From assembly GCF_949628215.1 (NCBI RefSeq), contig NC_134278.1, positions 109,473,277 through 109,537,276 on the forward strand: a stretch of 64,000 bases of DNA, read 5' to 3'. The notes beneath the pieces were generated by a model. It saw only the letters and a program-made list of their open reading frames with translations. It was not told where the DNA came from and searched no databases. Both the position numbers and the translations under genes were made by a program. The number at the start of each line of letters is the position of its first letter. Positions within the stretch are counted from its first letter, which is position 1. The stretch is from Phalacrocorax aristotelis. Its lineage: Eukaryota > Chordata > Aves > Suliformes > Phalacrocoracidae. Of this stretch, positions 25,535 through 40,700 are shown piece after piece.

Positions 25535-28500
25535 GAAAACTAACCCAACAAAAAACTACAACCTCACTGCAAAGTAAGCCAAGAGATGCAGAGGTACAGC
25601 AGACAGAAAAATCTCTCTCACCTGTCCTGCCTTCAAAAAAAAAAATTAAATTCTTCATACAGCTCCCTACTCTGATCTCTATGCCACTTCACTCTTGGTG
25701 CCCTTGGCAGGAAGCTGAGAAACCTATTCTTCTAGTTTTCTCTCCTAGAAATCCAAGGCTCTTCAGATTGTGGATATCTCGCCCATTTCTCCCTCTTCAT
25801 GACCATCTTCCCAGGAGCTTGAAGCACGGTGATCATCCCTCCAGCAGCCTTGATCTGATCACATGCCTGGGCAAGGGATGTTTTTGCCTCATCCTAGTGG
25901 TTCTGCCATACACCTTCACCAACCTCCAATTTTTGTCAGCCTGGGAGCTGGGAAAAAGAAGCTCAAACTTCTTCAAGTCAGACAACAGATAGTATTCAGG
26001 GATAGATGTTTACACTAGCTAGAGCGTTACAGCTGCAAGGGAATGAGTCTCAGGCAAGAAAAACAAGGCTTTTAACACTAAGCCACAGTAAGATCACGCT
26101 GAACAGCTCAGGTTTCAAAACCTGCTCCTGCAAAACTGTGTGCACAGGCATCCACTGCAGGTGTCCCACACCATTTTACACCTAAAGTGGTGCCACTGGT
26201 ATTCTCACAAACAGCCTTCACATTCATTGTATGCTCAAGCCTGTGGGGGATATTCTCCATTCCTAAAGATGCATTTCCAAAATCCTCGGGGTACGCCCTC
26301 AGAGTCCACCGATGAAAGCTTGCACAATACCAGTTTTCAAGAAACTGTGTTTTCTGTGTCATGGGCCATTATACACAAGCAATGGCAAACAATGAAAGTA
26401 GCTGGGAGAGAGTTCATTTACATTTTGCCACTTTTCATCTGTCTTTTCAGTGGCCTATAGTTAATCAAACCAACACCCCTTCTTTCTGTGTCACAAGCAC
26501 AAGAAAGAAGTAGGCACTGTACATCCTTCCCGCTATTCTCTTGCAAATGGAGCCACAGCAGAATTCAAAAGTAGCGCACAGAGGCAGAGTGAATTATGCA
26601 TTTGGCTCCTCTCAAAAGCCAAGGAAAAGCTCAAATGCCAGATTTTCTTAAAAGCAAAGCATCCCGTCAGCAAAATGACACTGACTGTCTGTATTGGGGG
26701 CAGTGGGCTTTTTCTTTTCAAAAATAGCATCCATTCATCTGTTGTTGTTTTAATTAGAAAAACTGATAAATACAAAACCAATGGGGAAAACAAATACAAG
26801 AATAACAAAGACACGCTTATCTGCTAAAGGGAAGTGGCAAAGAGCAGCTGTCCTTTAATGATCACCAGGCACGTGAAATTAATCCACATCTTTATTACAA
26901 ATTTAAACCAACAAAATAAATTAAAACTCAAGTCAGACCAGGAACCCAGGTGGGGAAGGAATAAGCAAAGCTCAGTTTACTCCCGGTCTGGCCAGTCATC
27001 TCTACAAAAATAAGTACCTTTGTCTGCTGCCACCACAATTATTCTCTCATCATCATTGCTGAAGATGAGATAGGAAAGCCACTGCCCCGTTCTGAACAAC
27101 AGGCGCTTCACACCAGTGCAGTAAATGAATAGCTCCAGTTATTCACAGGGGCTATGGAGACATGTGGTGTACAAGTTTAATTTTTAAATTTCCGTGAAAT
27201 ACATGCATTTAAATATAGCATAGGGAACAATAGTGCATTGATCTAGTCCTTCCCCCAAGTAAGTCTTTCCCATTAGTGGGATCCAGTCTTGCACTAGCAA
27301 AATTCCCATCGAGTCCAGCGAGGTCGTGTGAGGGAATACTGCATTGTTCAGCTACTCATCCCTCTCTGCTAGGTCCTGTGTGCTGAGGAGACAGAGCAAG
27401 GGGACAAGGTACTAAACAAGGTTCAAAGCAAAGGAGCTGCTGCTGGGATTGAATGAGGGAAGGGAACAGCCTCCTCCCTGCTCCCAGTAGCCCCGTCCTG
27501 CAGACGGGGATCTCCCAGGAATGCTGCAGGGAGCATGGGGTGCTCTAAGGGCAGAGCTGCTTCCACATCTTGTGCTCTGGGCTGCATCTACAGTCCAACC
27601 TCCTCTTCTGCAAGTACTCATACATCTAGCACCAGTGCATTTTCCCCCCACTGACTGATGACACATTGAATTCACACTTAGCAAAAGAGTATGGGCTGTT
27701 TGAATACCATCCTGCCAAGGCTACCACATGATTTTGTTATTTACAAGTTCCTCAGTTTTCAAACATTGGCAAAAGCAGCTTACCGAAATTCTTGTTACAG
27801 ATTCCGCTTATATATTAAATGTCCAGCTGACTTCTATGTACATCTCAATTCAGAATCAGCTGCAGTGGGGAAAGGAATAGGATTAACTTTATTTTGTGAA
27901 AAATTCCAGAAATTCATGCACCCAGATGTTTTCATTCTTGGAAAAAAAAAATAAATAGTAGGGTCCCTTGTTCCTGTAAAAAGGCCTTTCTTAAAATATA
28001 GAATGCACCAGGCACAAGGGTCAGCTCCATAGATCAGTGATTTTAATACACTTAAAAAAAACAACCACAGTAGAAAACTCCTAAAGGCTTTTCTTTTTTT
28101 TTAGCTCTCCTAAAAGTTAAGAATCAAGCTCAGAAATTCATATTTCATTACAAAAGCATTGAATTTTATTGTAGTACAAATGGCTTTTGTAACTTCCATC
28201 TCACATTTTTTACATAAGCACAATTCAAGGCAACAGGACATGTTTGCATATGTAGAGTGAACGAAGCAATGAGAGGTAGCAATTAGCATCACATGGATCA
28301 TATGCCATTCTGTGTGTCTCAATTTTCCTTGAACTGAAAATATCCACTTCCCCCTAACATACACTTTTTTTTTTGTGCTCCCCAGCTCCTAATCAAAACC
28401 AGTACATCACAGTAGAAGCACAAAAGAACAAAAAACCCACCAATTAGAAGCTAATCCCTCTTCTGGTGGGGTCGCAACCTAAATTTAAGTTAGAAGGTAA

Positions 28501-31500
28501 CACCATTACTGCATTTTACAGAAGTGGAGCTGAAAAACAGAGAGATTAAGGGTTTGTATATGCTGAAGCATTTCACAGTTTTGCTTTCTTCCATGCTTTG
28601 TGTAGCCTGTTTATTTAGATTGCAAATCATCAAAACAGGATTATCTCTCATTTGTGTTTATACACTGCCTAACACAAAGCAGCCATGAATAACTACAGAA
28701 GAATTGCTTTTCAGATGTTAATAGCTACAGGTGATTAATAATGATGCAACTCCAAGCATGTAGCTGGCAATACTGTGTTTTCTTTTCTGGGTTACAGAGA
28801 TTAATACCTTGAGTCATGACCCACCGATACTTATGTAAACAGCCTAAACAGAAGGGGGAAGAGAAATGGTTCATTTCTGCTCCTGGGAGCAGTGGGAGGA
28901 CTGAACTACCCGACACAGCTATTTTTGAGAAAATAAAGTAATAGCTCAGATGAAATCCCTTTCTGGAAGAAGGACATGTCCTCAACCCTTGCTTCTAGAC
29001 TTACTCATCAGAGAGAGATACTAGAAAAGGAAAGAGAGAAGAGAAGCAGAAAGGAAGCTAATACTAAGTTAACTAGCACCGATTAGCCAAGAAGCAGAGA
29101 AGACTGCTGATATCCCTTTTTACAATACATACTTATATTATCATCAGGGGCTCTTAGAGCGTCTTCTACCAGGTTGCTACAGCTATCACATATTACCTAC
29201 ACAAAATGCCAAAATGAAGGCATTTGGTGTCCTTTGAGCTGCCCTGGTGCATTTGGGACATTTGCACAGGCTTGATAGATACGCCACGAGAGCTGCAGGG
29301 GACCCAGCCTTTCTGAAGGAGCAGCTGTAAACCAGCTCTACTAGGTTTGGCTGTCCTTACCCAAAAACAGATGAATGGCATTAAACGTCTGCACTTAGGA
29401 AGCTGCATTGCATCCCCATGTCATATCTAGGCTTTGGCTGTCCAGCACATGCCAAGAGATGTGGTCTCAAGCAGCGAGTCCGCAGAAAAGAAAAAGCCAA
29501 CTGCCAGGACAGTTCACCCAGCCTTGGCCCTGCCCACCCTGTGGGGTCCCAAGGACAGGGGTCTGTAGGAAGCAGGCAGCGTGTTGGGGCGACACTTCTG
29601 GCAGCCTGGACCCAGCACACGGGCCATACAGTCCCCACCATGACCTCTGTTGTGAGCCCTGCAACAATTCAAAAGCCTCTGCCCCACTTCAAATGTACAA
29701 AATGAACCCTCACGATGAGAGGGATTCCTTCTGCAAAGCTTCTGGAGTGCAAGGAAAGTGGAGTTTAACAGGGAAAGTTGCATGAAGCACTGATTATTAA
29801 TAGGATTTAAATGGGCAACAACTCAGGACACAGAAATGTGTTACACTCCATTATGTAACTGGACTTTAAAATGCTGTAGCATCATCTCTGCTAAGATTCG
29901 TGGCTCAAACTTGCAGTCTGAGCAAGCAGAAAGCTTTAAAAGGAGTGATTTATATAAGAATTGAGATTATAGACAAAGAAATATTAAAGAAAGCTGTTTC
30001 TTATTTATGACCAAGAGACCATTTACTTTGAAATCAGGACTTGGGGCAGATACTTCACCATGAGCACAGCCCTGAGGAATGCTGAAATCAGCCATCAATA
30101 ACTCTTTTCACAAGACAAGCTCCCTGAGGGCAGAAGGATAATACCAAGCTGGGTGGTAGTTTTTAAGCAGCTGGACACAAATTGGGACTTGTCAGTTGTT
30201 GTTCCCAGGCACTGCATGTCAAATTGGAATAACCTGTTGTGCTCTCTCTTATTTTTTTCCATGACTGGCTGCAGAATGCAGAAGAGGCACCTGTTGACTC
30301 CTGGATTAGTTTCCCTGTGATGAACAGCTCTTATCAATCATCACTCAACAAGAGATTTCTAAATAATAGTTTCTTCTCATTTTCCCCACAGTGAGAGACA
30401 TTCAGTGCAAACGGCAACCAAGCTGCAACCTGCTTTCCTGACAACCAAGCTCTACCGAGAAAGTTTCTTCACCAGCTCATTTTGGAGGCTTCTTGCTGTT
30501 TCCAATGTGATTTACAGAAGCCAGTCCAGGAACTAAGCTCAAGAAGCTGCCTAGAAGGAGCATAGTAGCTCAAGGCACACTGACACTAGGAATGTCCATG
30601 GCACATCTAGTCTCCCAGTAGCATTAGGCCTGAACAGGCGGCCCGGTATTTAAGCTAGCTCTATCATAGCTCATAACCTGCAGCAGACAAGATGCAGCTG
30701 CCTGGAAAGGCAGCAGGAAACTCAGAGGCCCACTAAAGCGGTCTATGGAGAGTGCTGTGCTCCATATTGCATGACAGGGCACAGGATGCCTTAGCCAACA
30801 ACTCTCCTCATCACCGACTTAGTGATGCCTTTGATTTAGTCTTTGTGTAGCTAAAGGCTCCCTAGGACAGACAGCTAACACCTTGAGCTCCAGCGCTGCC
30901 AACGTGAGCTAACCTGCAGCTACCCAACATGCACGCCAGCAGTTATATTTCTGATTGATCTGTGTGCGCATCAGCAATGTAACCACTAAAACACAGTGGA
31001 AACTAAGCCCAGCGTCTCCCCCTGTTCAGTGCTTGAGGGTCTTTTCTCCAGCAACCAAGAATCGGCTCTGCCTTACCTCTCTGCAACCCAGATCTGCTTT
31101 CAACTTGGTCCTTGTCTCAGGTTCAGCATCTTCAAAACTCCTTCACTGAAAACACGCTCAGCATCTTCATTTGCTTGGATCTCCCAGCTGCCTCTCTGGA
31201 GATCCAAGATGGCTCAATAGGCAGCTGCTAGGATGATTTTATCATGTCCACCGCTAGTAGATTCTCACTGATGTGTCTTATATTTGGCGAGACATACATC
31301 TTAAGAAATCCTACAGAGCACAAGTTTCCACAATAACTTGTGAAGCCTCTTTTAACAACCACCTTATAAGTGAGGGAGGTGGTTGTAGCAGACAATCCTT
31401 TTCAGGTCTTTATCCCCAAGCCATTAGGGGATACTTTGGCAGGTCAATTTTCCCCTTTAAAAACATTATTTTTGTTGTTCCAGCTGTTGGCTGCGAAGCA

Positions 31501-33711
31501 ATATTGAATGTAGATAGGCTTCATGGGAGGCAAGTCATTTCTTGTCTTCTGAGTTTAGTAAACAACTAAACTATTGTGAAGAGAGCAAGAAATGGCAGAA
31601 AACATGAAGTAGGCTTTAGCATTCTATCTATCTCAAATCATAATGCAAAATACATTGCCAAAAGGCCAGAAGAACTCTCCACTGAGAGTGAAATTAAAAA
31701 TAAATCCACATAAGGGTACTCTGACAGCAAAGTGTCCCTGAGAACGTGGACCCCTCATACTTACACATCTACTAAATAGGTATTTCTCCTAAGCTGAAAA
31801 TTCCTTTCTAGTGACAAATTGGGAAGCTCTGCACAATTACGTAACCCTAGCTACGAGGCAGCAGATTGCTATATGAGGAACCAACACGTAGTTTGACAGA
31901 TATCCTTTCGGTGTCAGTTTAAGCAGCCTTCTCCCACACACACGCACTCTCCACTGCATCCCTTAGGTGTAGGGCTGTGCATCACATCACGTAACTCCCT
32001 GCAGGCTGTCCTGGTTCATTTAGTTTGCTTGCCTTTTTTTTTTTTCCCCTTCTTTTCCAGGGGATGGGGAACACGTTACCACTGCACTGGGTCACTGTTG
32101 CTAAAGACATGGGAAACTGTGGTAATTTTCCTAGCAGATCTTCCCCAAGCACCCCAAGAGCTCCTGTATCTCTGGCCAAGGCCAGTATAAGAGCTGTGCC
32201 AGGGACACGCGGGTACTGAGCAGGGGGTCTCCAGCATAGTGGGTTCCAGCTCCAGGTTTGGCTTGTTTGACTGCCATTTCACTGCCTCCTGCACCTCACC
32301 TCTACTTTCTCAAGATGCAGGCATGGCAACTTATTCCAGTATTATGTACTTTAAAACTGCATTTACGCTCCTTTGAAACCAGTGCTGGAGAGACTTAGAA
32401 AACTCAAAGGGAGAGAAGAGTTTTGCTGCAGAAACAACCTACAAATGGAAACTGCCCAGCAAGATGAAGAACACGTACTGCCAGCCACTGATGGATGCAC
32501 ACTAATCAATCTTTTACCATAAGCAAATACATCTATTATTTGCATAGGTGCAATCTATACCTCCTTGACATTAGAGTAAGCTCTGTCAGACAAACGTGAG
32601 CTCAAATGAGATCAGCCTAAATACCCCCTGTGGATTTAGCAAATAGGAGGAGAACAGCCACTCCCTTTCTTAATCCTCCAAAATCTCACATATAAAATAT
32701 GAGCTTTAATTTTAAAAGCCAAGGAAGACAAAATATTATTTGAAATTTTAAAAAGGCCCAATCACTAAATGTGGCTTACAGTTTAAGTACAATTGTTCTG
32801 GGTGGTCTGTGAAGCACTAAGCTTGCTGTGCAGAAAGGAGTATTTTAAGAACAAATCAGTGGGGTACTGGAGTGTTAGAAAAGACGAATTCATGTTAGAA
32901 AAACACTTTGTGAAGTCATACACAGAATGCAAATGTTGAAAAAATAAATAGCAGCTTCCTGTACCTATTTATTTTCATTTCTTATGCCAAGGTCATAATT
33001 CCTTTTCATGTATTTTGAGGATAAATATTAAGATTAATAGATCATCAACATTACAAAGGCTTAGCCTCTGGGACACAAGGTCATTGGGAAGCAGAGATCT
33101 ACAGTCACTAAACACAGTGGTAATAAAAGCCAAGAATTCAACAAGTCCCTTTCGTTTCAGACAGTCAAAATGGGTTTTTATCCCAAGTGTGCAAGACACA
33201 GCTTGATCTCTGCCCTAGAGTCCCCAGTAGTTTGAAAGACTCTTACCAAGGCTTGGTACATGGGGCTTACTTTCTGTGCTAATGGGTGCATATGTAGACC
33301 AATTTAATGATGCTGAATGAAAAAATTTAAGAACAAAAAAAAATTTGCTTAGAGGGATTTTTCTACCTCTTTGCCATTGGAATGCAGTCACTGCAACTCT
33401 AGATAAGGTTTCCCCTCCCAAAACTACATTACACGACTTTTCTCATCAGAGTTGTGGCATAGTCCCCAGTAACAGCAGTTGGCTACTCCTACCTGGAAGT
33501 GCTGTTCACAAGATTTAGTCAGGTAGGACACTGCTGGAGGTGCACACCTTTAAGAGCTGTACCATATGCCAAATATGCAAGAGTGATTTGCCATGCCAGA
33601 AGCATTCCTTCTGTCTGTAGTTTCCAAGCTGCTTTATAAAGCAGGTATGCATTGGGCCATCTATACTGAAGGGGAAGTAAATACAACAAAGGGCAAGCCT
33701 GTGCAAGGTAA

Positions 33712-33726
33712 CAAAAAAAAAAAAAA
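33712..33726. repeat. Poly(A) run, 15 nt
   Basis: A simple A-run followed by TAAAGACC. No retroposed body is recognised next to it. Confidence 0.8.
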
Positions 33727-35885
33727 TAAAGACCCCAAACCATAGCACACCAACTAGCAGGCTAGAGTCAGGACACCTGGGTTTTAACACCACCACCCTC
33801 TCCACTAGACAGAGTATAAATTCTGAGAAAGTGCAGATTCTCACCAGAACTGGCATTAGAAATATTAAGGCAGCAAGTGAAAACATGAGTTGTTTTCCCA
33901 CTCTCACATTAAATGACATCCACTGCTTTTTAAAACAATGCTCACTTCTAAGACAGCCAGTGTCTCAGGCAATTTCCCTTATTGCTATAGACCAAAGGCA
34001 ACTTCTGGTGCTATTCTAATGCAAAGAATGCACCTCCTCTGTGCCAAGGCCCAATTTACCTCTATGAAAGCCCAAAGCGCCCTGCATGTGCTAATTGCCC
34101 TGGTAAGCAGTAAGAGTTTCCAGTGAGATATAAATTTTAGCAATTTAAAAAAGAAAAAAAAAGGTTTTCTCCTTCAGGTAGCCAGAACATATACAGTTCT
34201 GCACCCAACATGAGTCATCCAGCCTAAACCAACACACTGACACACAGGCTGCAGATGTGATTGAATCAGAAATTTAGGCTCCCTCTTACAGCAAGTTCCT
34301 AATAGTGCCCAATAGCTGCGAGGAAGAGGCAGGCATGATGGTTTCTTGTTGGCTTCTGACATCTGTATATCCTCATAAAGGACTACTCTCCCAAAATATA
34401 CGCCAACTGAATAACCCCTTATTAGAGCTGATATCGATAACATCTGCAAGCCCCTCCATAACCAAGTAAATAATCATTGACAAACCACGCATCAATTATA
34501 ACCACTAAGTGTTATGTATATGAGAGACGCTAACCATACTCAGGTGCCAGGAATGAGTCATTTTGGGTGGAGGGAAAGGGAGGGAAAGAGGGGAAACAGC
34601 ATAATGTCTTCTTAAACTAACCTTCTTTTAAGTATCACTCTTCATACTGATAGGCAAATATTGTAACCCTGCCAGTGGATACTGGGTCCACTACATCCAT
34701 CCAGGAACTGCCATGTAAGAGGCACTGCAAGGTCACCTCATCTTGATAATGACACAGGAGTGATTGAATATTAACCATATCAACCACCCCAGCTTGTCCA
34801 AATACAAACACACTTAAATCTAAGCCTACACCTAGTCTTTCCATTTCTTTCAATAAAGGTCAGTGGAAAATAAGGATACAGCCTACCTGGTATATAAATG
34901 AAAACCCCTGCTGCTAAAACTCTGTCCCAACATAAACTGACTGACACATGAAGCAGCCTTCTCCTCAAGGAAGCCTTCATATTTGTATAAAGTAGTTCTC
35001 AGCTTCCCGCACCAACGGAGGACAGAAGAAAGTCAGGACTGAACCCCTCAGAGTGTGCCGATCCGAGCCAGAACAGCAAGATAGAAAACCAACGCCTTGA
35101 GAGCTGTGCAATGCCAAGCAAAACCCAGCACTCCAGGTTAAGTAATTAGGAGATCAGGAAATCACTCATTTTGGGGCACAGCATAAGTTGAACTAGCTTA
35201 GGAAAAAATTACCTCAAGAATGGCAAAGCTGCCATTCTAAATGACATCTGGACAAACAGATATAATGCTATAAAGTAGAATTGGATGCCTGGCAATTCCC
35301 GAATTCTTAATATACATTCACTTATCCAGGATATACAGGACAAGTACACACTGTAGCACTTTTCAGTCGTGCAAAGTTTGCCTTGGAACCACAGAATCTC
35401 CTTCCTGTATCTTTGTCACAAATGATAGAAGCTCACCTTAAACGGCATCTCAGCATCTGCTGGAAATTCTGCCAGTAGAATATAATCTAATGGTCAAGCG
35501 CTGAACACCGCTCACTATATTGATTATTACTTTAAAGAGGGTGCAGTCACAACTGTCACATTCATAGATCTGTCATAAATGTCACATATTACTCATCAGC
35601 AACATGCAGGGCACAAGGAAAGATCACCACGCAGCACAAATAAAATGCTCTATTAGAAAAAAACAATGCTTTTACATCAAACGTTTCGGGAAACAGAGCT
35701 TGTAGTTGAGGTAATGAAACAGCCTACCACAAGTCACTGATTTGTGTAAGTATTATTAAACAGACTCATGAGTGACCAATCAATCTATCCTCACACAAGA
35801 AATTTTACCTCTGTATCTTGCATGTCATGACCAGCCAGGGTATTTGCCCAGGCTGAAGCCAAATGGACAGCAGGAATCTCATGTT

Positions 35886-35990
35886 GCTATTATTAAATAC
35901 ATATACTATAAATACGTATTAAATATACACCTATACTTATTTAAATATATAAACTATAAATACATAACACACGTACACATGTATAAATGT
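35886..35990. repeat. AT-rich degenerate repeat (ATAAATA-like)
   Basis: There are repeated variants of ACTATAAATAC and AAATATA, such as ACTATAAATAC at two places about 60 bp apart, mixed with ACACATGTATAAATGTATAC. It looks like a decayed AT microsatellite. Confidence 0.6.
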
Positions 35991-37688
35991 ATACAGCCAC
36001 ACATACCACACACCAGCCCAGCTAAAACACAGGCAACTCTTTCATTTCTACAATCACAAGATCAATAAACAGCTTTGCACAACTTGGAACAGGGTGCAGC
36101 TTGCCCACTGCCGAAATCTGTTGTTCCTGTGACTAACGCCAGGGTGCATGTTTTCCATGAGGGAATACATAGAAAGACAAAATGTAAGGTTAACGCTAAG
36201 AATAACATGTTGAGGAAGTTGATATATCTTAAACAGGAGGCCAGACCAATAACCGTACAAACTGCAGCAACTGCACTCTGTTTTTTAGCAACCAAATACA
36301 AGTCTGGCATGGGAAAGTTCAGTCAGTACATGCAAAGAAATACAGCAAATAAGTGTCAGCGCACTTATGCTTATCTTCTACTAAATAAAGTAAAAATATA
36401 AAAAAACCTAAACACACAACCTTGCCTTGCCTTGGTCCTTCAGACATCAGAAGATCATTTTTAACTAAAGCAGAACATACACAACAGAGCTACAAGGCAT
36501 CTACACTATGGCTACACTATAGCCAGCTAAAAATTGTCAAAGCGGTTTTGCTGTAATGCAGAGGGATTCACAAGGTCCTTTGGAGACCACGTATTTGGAA
36601 ACATGAAGGTCACAGTTCAATGTATTCAGTGATGGATTGGAAATGACCACTGAAGTTGCTGAACATCCTGTTGAAGATACAATTAATCTAGTCCCATAAC
36701 TATTCCTGAATCAGAGTCGGTGAGACGACAACAACGTGCAGGATCAGAGCACACTGGCACATGTGAATGAAGGAAACCAGCCAGCACAGGACACCTTTAG
36801 GGTGTGGGACTCAAGGACACCAGCAGGCTGTGCACTTGGTTGGAGGAAAACCGTGTAGGAGAGGTGGCAAGCCATGAGAAGCAGCAGCAGGAGGCTGTAC
36901 TATCTACTGGTAGGTGGACCGCATGCATGAAGGGATGATGCACACTTCTCCACATTGACTTCCGCCATTTGCTACCAGCTGCTGCGTTAGCCCTGCTCAA
37001 CCCAGCCCCTGCAGAGCACAGTATTTCTTCCTGGGCCCACCAGAAGAAGTTGCAGCTTCCTAAGCAAGCACCAGGATGGGACAGGGGCAGGTCAGGGCTG
37101 GCATTTCTCCAGGAGCAACAATCTCTGAACACAGGCCGTGTCACAGGGACACTGCTGAAAACTGTGATGGGTGAGGAGGACAAGCGCAGCAGAGGACTGT
37201 GCTTGAGGGAATGTATTTCTTTTAATTACAAAATACCCTTTTTCCCCCCTCCCTGTCATTCATATTCAGAGTGAGATATTCTCTAAATAGTCCAGTGACA
37301 CTAGAGAGAAACAGGAGCTCCAGCACACCTGGAGAAGAAGGTACCTTTACCAAAAGAATAAAATCCAGTGTCACCAAATACATACAGACAGCAAGTATTG
37401 TGAACAAGGACAGGCAGAACAGGCAGCATTCACAACCTCAGCAGGCAGGAAGAGGCAAGCCATACAGAATCAGAGGTTGTCCTTAGGCAAACACCCCAAA
37501 GTTTAATCTTTATCCAGCCTTTCCCAGTTGCTTCATTTTGGTTGAAGAAAAGTCATATCAGGATCAGATTTCTCTAGTATTTCCAGAACTTTCTAATTCC
37601 AAAACCACCGCAGCCCACCCAGGCCCCTCCCACCCAGGCACACTGCAAACTAGAAATTCATTTTGTTTTAGAAAAAATAACCAGAGTT

Positions 37689-37706
37689 GGGGTGGGGGGG
37701 GTGGGG
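37689..37706 (+). other. G-quadruplex motif
   Basis: GGGGTGGGGGGGGTGGGG contains four or more G-runs with one-base loops, meeting the usual G-quadruplex pattern on the plus strand. No promoter context is visible nearby, so a role is not implied. Confidence 0.7.
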
Positions 37707-40700
37707 AAGGCTAAACTCCTCTAAAGGTTTGGGCTCTCTCAGGGCTGGGTCTGAGCCTCTGTCAGCAGTCCCAGGGAAGTGCCAGCAGCACGCCTGGGGT
37801 TTCAACACAACTCCTAGCTCTACCCTGAAAAGCTCACTCTTTGAAAGCAGTTTTTCTCCCATTTCACTGACATATTTGTCAGGTGTCATGATATTTATCA
37901 AATACATCAGGATTTATCTTTCTTACTCTTCTAAGCCCTCTCCAAATACCAGCTGCATACTTTTCATGCTGAGTAAATGCACAGAGCCCTTTACAAGAGG
38001 GCCTCAAGGAGAAGGAGAAAGCTTTCCTGTAAGCTCAAACCCACCACTGCAGCACAGCTTTGGTCACTCACTCTTGCACACCAAAAGTCAAACATGAATT
38101 CAGGAAACCAGATGTACAGCTGACATTATAAAACACTAATGGTGGGATAAGAGAGTTCCATCATCACAGTTCCCCTAAACACCTCACTCATCCCAATTAC
38201 TACAAAAAAACAGTTAAAAAAATCAAAACTTCCATTCCTCAGAATTCATAAAATTCCTTAGAAAAGAACTACCAAGAAATCACATACTTACATGTTTTGC
38301 TGATAATCACGATGCAGTAGCACCTCACACTCGTAGATACAGGGCTCTGCACAGACATGAAAGCTACAGAGCAGATTTCAGGAGGAACCCAACCTTCCTT
38401 CCACCCAAAGCTCACCAGGCCTACTGGATCTCTACAAGTCATTCTGAACCACAAGCATTTCCACCTGGACTTAACTAGGGTCACCGGGAGGACTGAGAAC
38501 AAATGAATTCAATGAGATTGGGTTCTGTTGGAACATTTGAGTCCCTTGGAATTGTTCAGTTTATAGAATGATTGGTCATTTGCATCATAAAAGCTAACTA
38601 TGCTAAGAGGTTGTGGGGTATTGAACGCCTTAGTGAATTATTTCTTCTATGTCAGATGCAGTACAAGGGGAAGTTGCATACAACAGTATTTACAGTTTCT
38701 TTTACTCTTCTCCATGCAGCCAAGGCAACAAGGCTACTTACATGCTGTGGTTTCTAACTTACAAGATGCTGTCCTTTGCTTGCATAATGCTGGCACAATC
38801 ATGAATTATTAAGTTCTGCCTTTTTCTATGTTATTTTAATACTAACTGGTTGATTTTCACCCTCCCTCTTTTTCCTTTTCTATTACTAGTTTTGGAGTTG
38901 CAGAAAGTACATTTCCTGTAATTGCAAGGAAACTTTTCCAAAACACTTAGCATTTTCTTTTCTATCTGGATAATGCTATCCACTCCATCTCCATGAATTC
39001 CACGCTGCTTGAACAACTGCTCTTTGCAATCACTTTTTAGAGTCACAAGGTGAAAATACACCATGCCATAAAGTGCTAGTTAAGAAAAAACCAAAGAAAC
39101 CCAGCCAAGTCCTTCCCCCTTCACATCTCCTGCATTAGCAGAGGACCAAGAGCTTCACCTCATTAATGTTTTTACCCATTTCCCCAATATGCATGCCCCT
39201 GCTTAGGTACAAGATTACAGCCCAGGAAACAGCTTGCAGAAGGGGAGCATCCCACCTGGAAGTAATGGTCCCTCATTTTAGGGCAGAGGGGTAAACAGGA
39301 CAGCCATCCGCACCTGGCAGGCTACCAGCTGTTCCAGGCTTTAAGATGCCCTCTGGGGATTCCTGCTACACATCATGGTAAAAACTATGGCCAGCTGAGC
39401 ACTCAGAGCCCCTGCTAAACATCTGAGGCAATAATAAAATATTAAGTATTGGATTAAGATCCCCATGTCAATGGCTGCAGGAGCAGTCTCTGGAAGGCTA
39501 AATAATATTTCTGAATAAAAAAAAAAATCAGTGAAACCAGAAGCAAATACATCTCTGATATGCTAGAGTAACACTCACACATCTCCTGCAACAGACTGAG
39601 CAGGATCCTGCCCCTCTTGGCTTTAACTGTCCCAAAAGGGTCTCCTCCAGATTAAGTCCTAGCTATACTCTGAGTCAAATGCTTCCCAATTTCAGGTGGT
39701 AAAGCAAGCTGGGAGCACAGACCCATTCCGCTGCCTACCATTACTCTTCAGCAAGGGCTGCAGTCCCTCTAACAACAGGCTGTTCCTGAGAGTGAGGGCT
39801 TCTTGAGGATATGATGACACACACCCAAACACCATTTTTCAGGACGTAAAACATAAGCAGATATTTCCATGTTCTGGAAGGTTTTGGTAACATGCGTTTT
39901 AAGAAATAAATCCGTAAATCTCATCTAAACTGGCCATCTTTACAGTTATTAACAGTGAGTAAATTTTTTTAATTCATCGTCACATTTTATTTGTTCCTAC
40001 TGACCTAACAGCGCCTATTCTATACTAAACTACAAGTGGCTCCTCCCTGCATCAGAAGTTTAATATGGCCTAATGTATATCCCATTGTACATACATTATA
40101 TATACCATTGCCTATGGTATTCATGTTACCTCTCTGAGAGCTAGTATTTACCAGTGGTTTGAAAGAATCCCTTGTTAAATCTCTCACCATTAGTCTTGCA
40201 ACAGTAGATTGTACTCACCAGTCAGGTTGCATTTCTGCAATTACTTTAAGAATAAGGATTATTTCCACCAAGTCCTACTAACTCCCCAGGTGCTGAACTT
40301 TTAGGACATATTTCTTTCAGTCATACCAACCCAATCCACAATTGTCGCTGGATTAGGTGCCCATATCTACTATTGGATGGGAAAATGGAGAGAAGCTGTT
40401 TAATGAGCTGCTGGCATCTTCTTCTGCAGAGCTGGAGATCTCAGGTGTATCATACTTCAACTTCTTACGATTCTTCATTTGTGAAAGTCAAAGAGTTGTA
40501 TTACTGGAAACATTTGCTGGCCCCATGCTTTATTCACAGTCATCAAAAAGCATCTGTTGCAAATGAGACAGCCATTAAATGATGGCCTTAGCTCTTGGCT
40601 TGCCTTATACTTGCAGGTGGAGATAGACCCCATAAAATGAGATGCTTATTACTTGCTTTGCAATGCTCTTGCAACAAACAGTTTAGTATTAACTTTTGCA

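Larger units (their letters stand above)
18140..30000. other. Intergenic flank, no gene seen
   Basis: No gene is supported. Simple repeats are listed separately (21967, 23743, 23899, 25458-25534). The longest frame, 25456-25992 plus (178 codons), begins inside a G-run/A-run low-complexity segment and its remaining sequence resembles nothing I know. GC-richer patches at 18900-20350 and 29400-29700 give several overlapping frames on both strands, which points to composition rather than coding. No CR1 tail, tRNA or rRNA was found. Confidence 0.5.

Noticed and set aside
25456-25992. 178-codon plus-strand frame, the longest in the gene-free flank
   Set aside because: Its start is the poly(G) run and it then crosses poly(A)-encoded lysines; the remaining part has no recognisable domain and an antisense frame is open too.
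39345-39362. CTCF-like word GCCCTCTGGGGA
   Set aside because: Fails at essential positions of the TGG block and the flank, so it is no better than chance.
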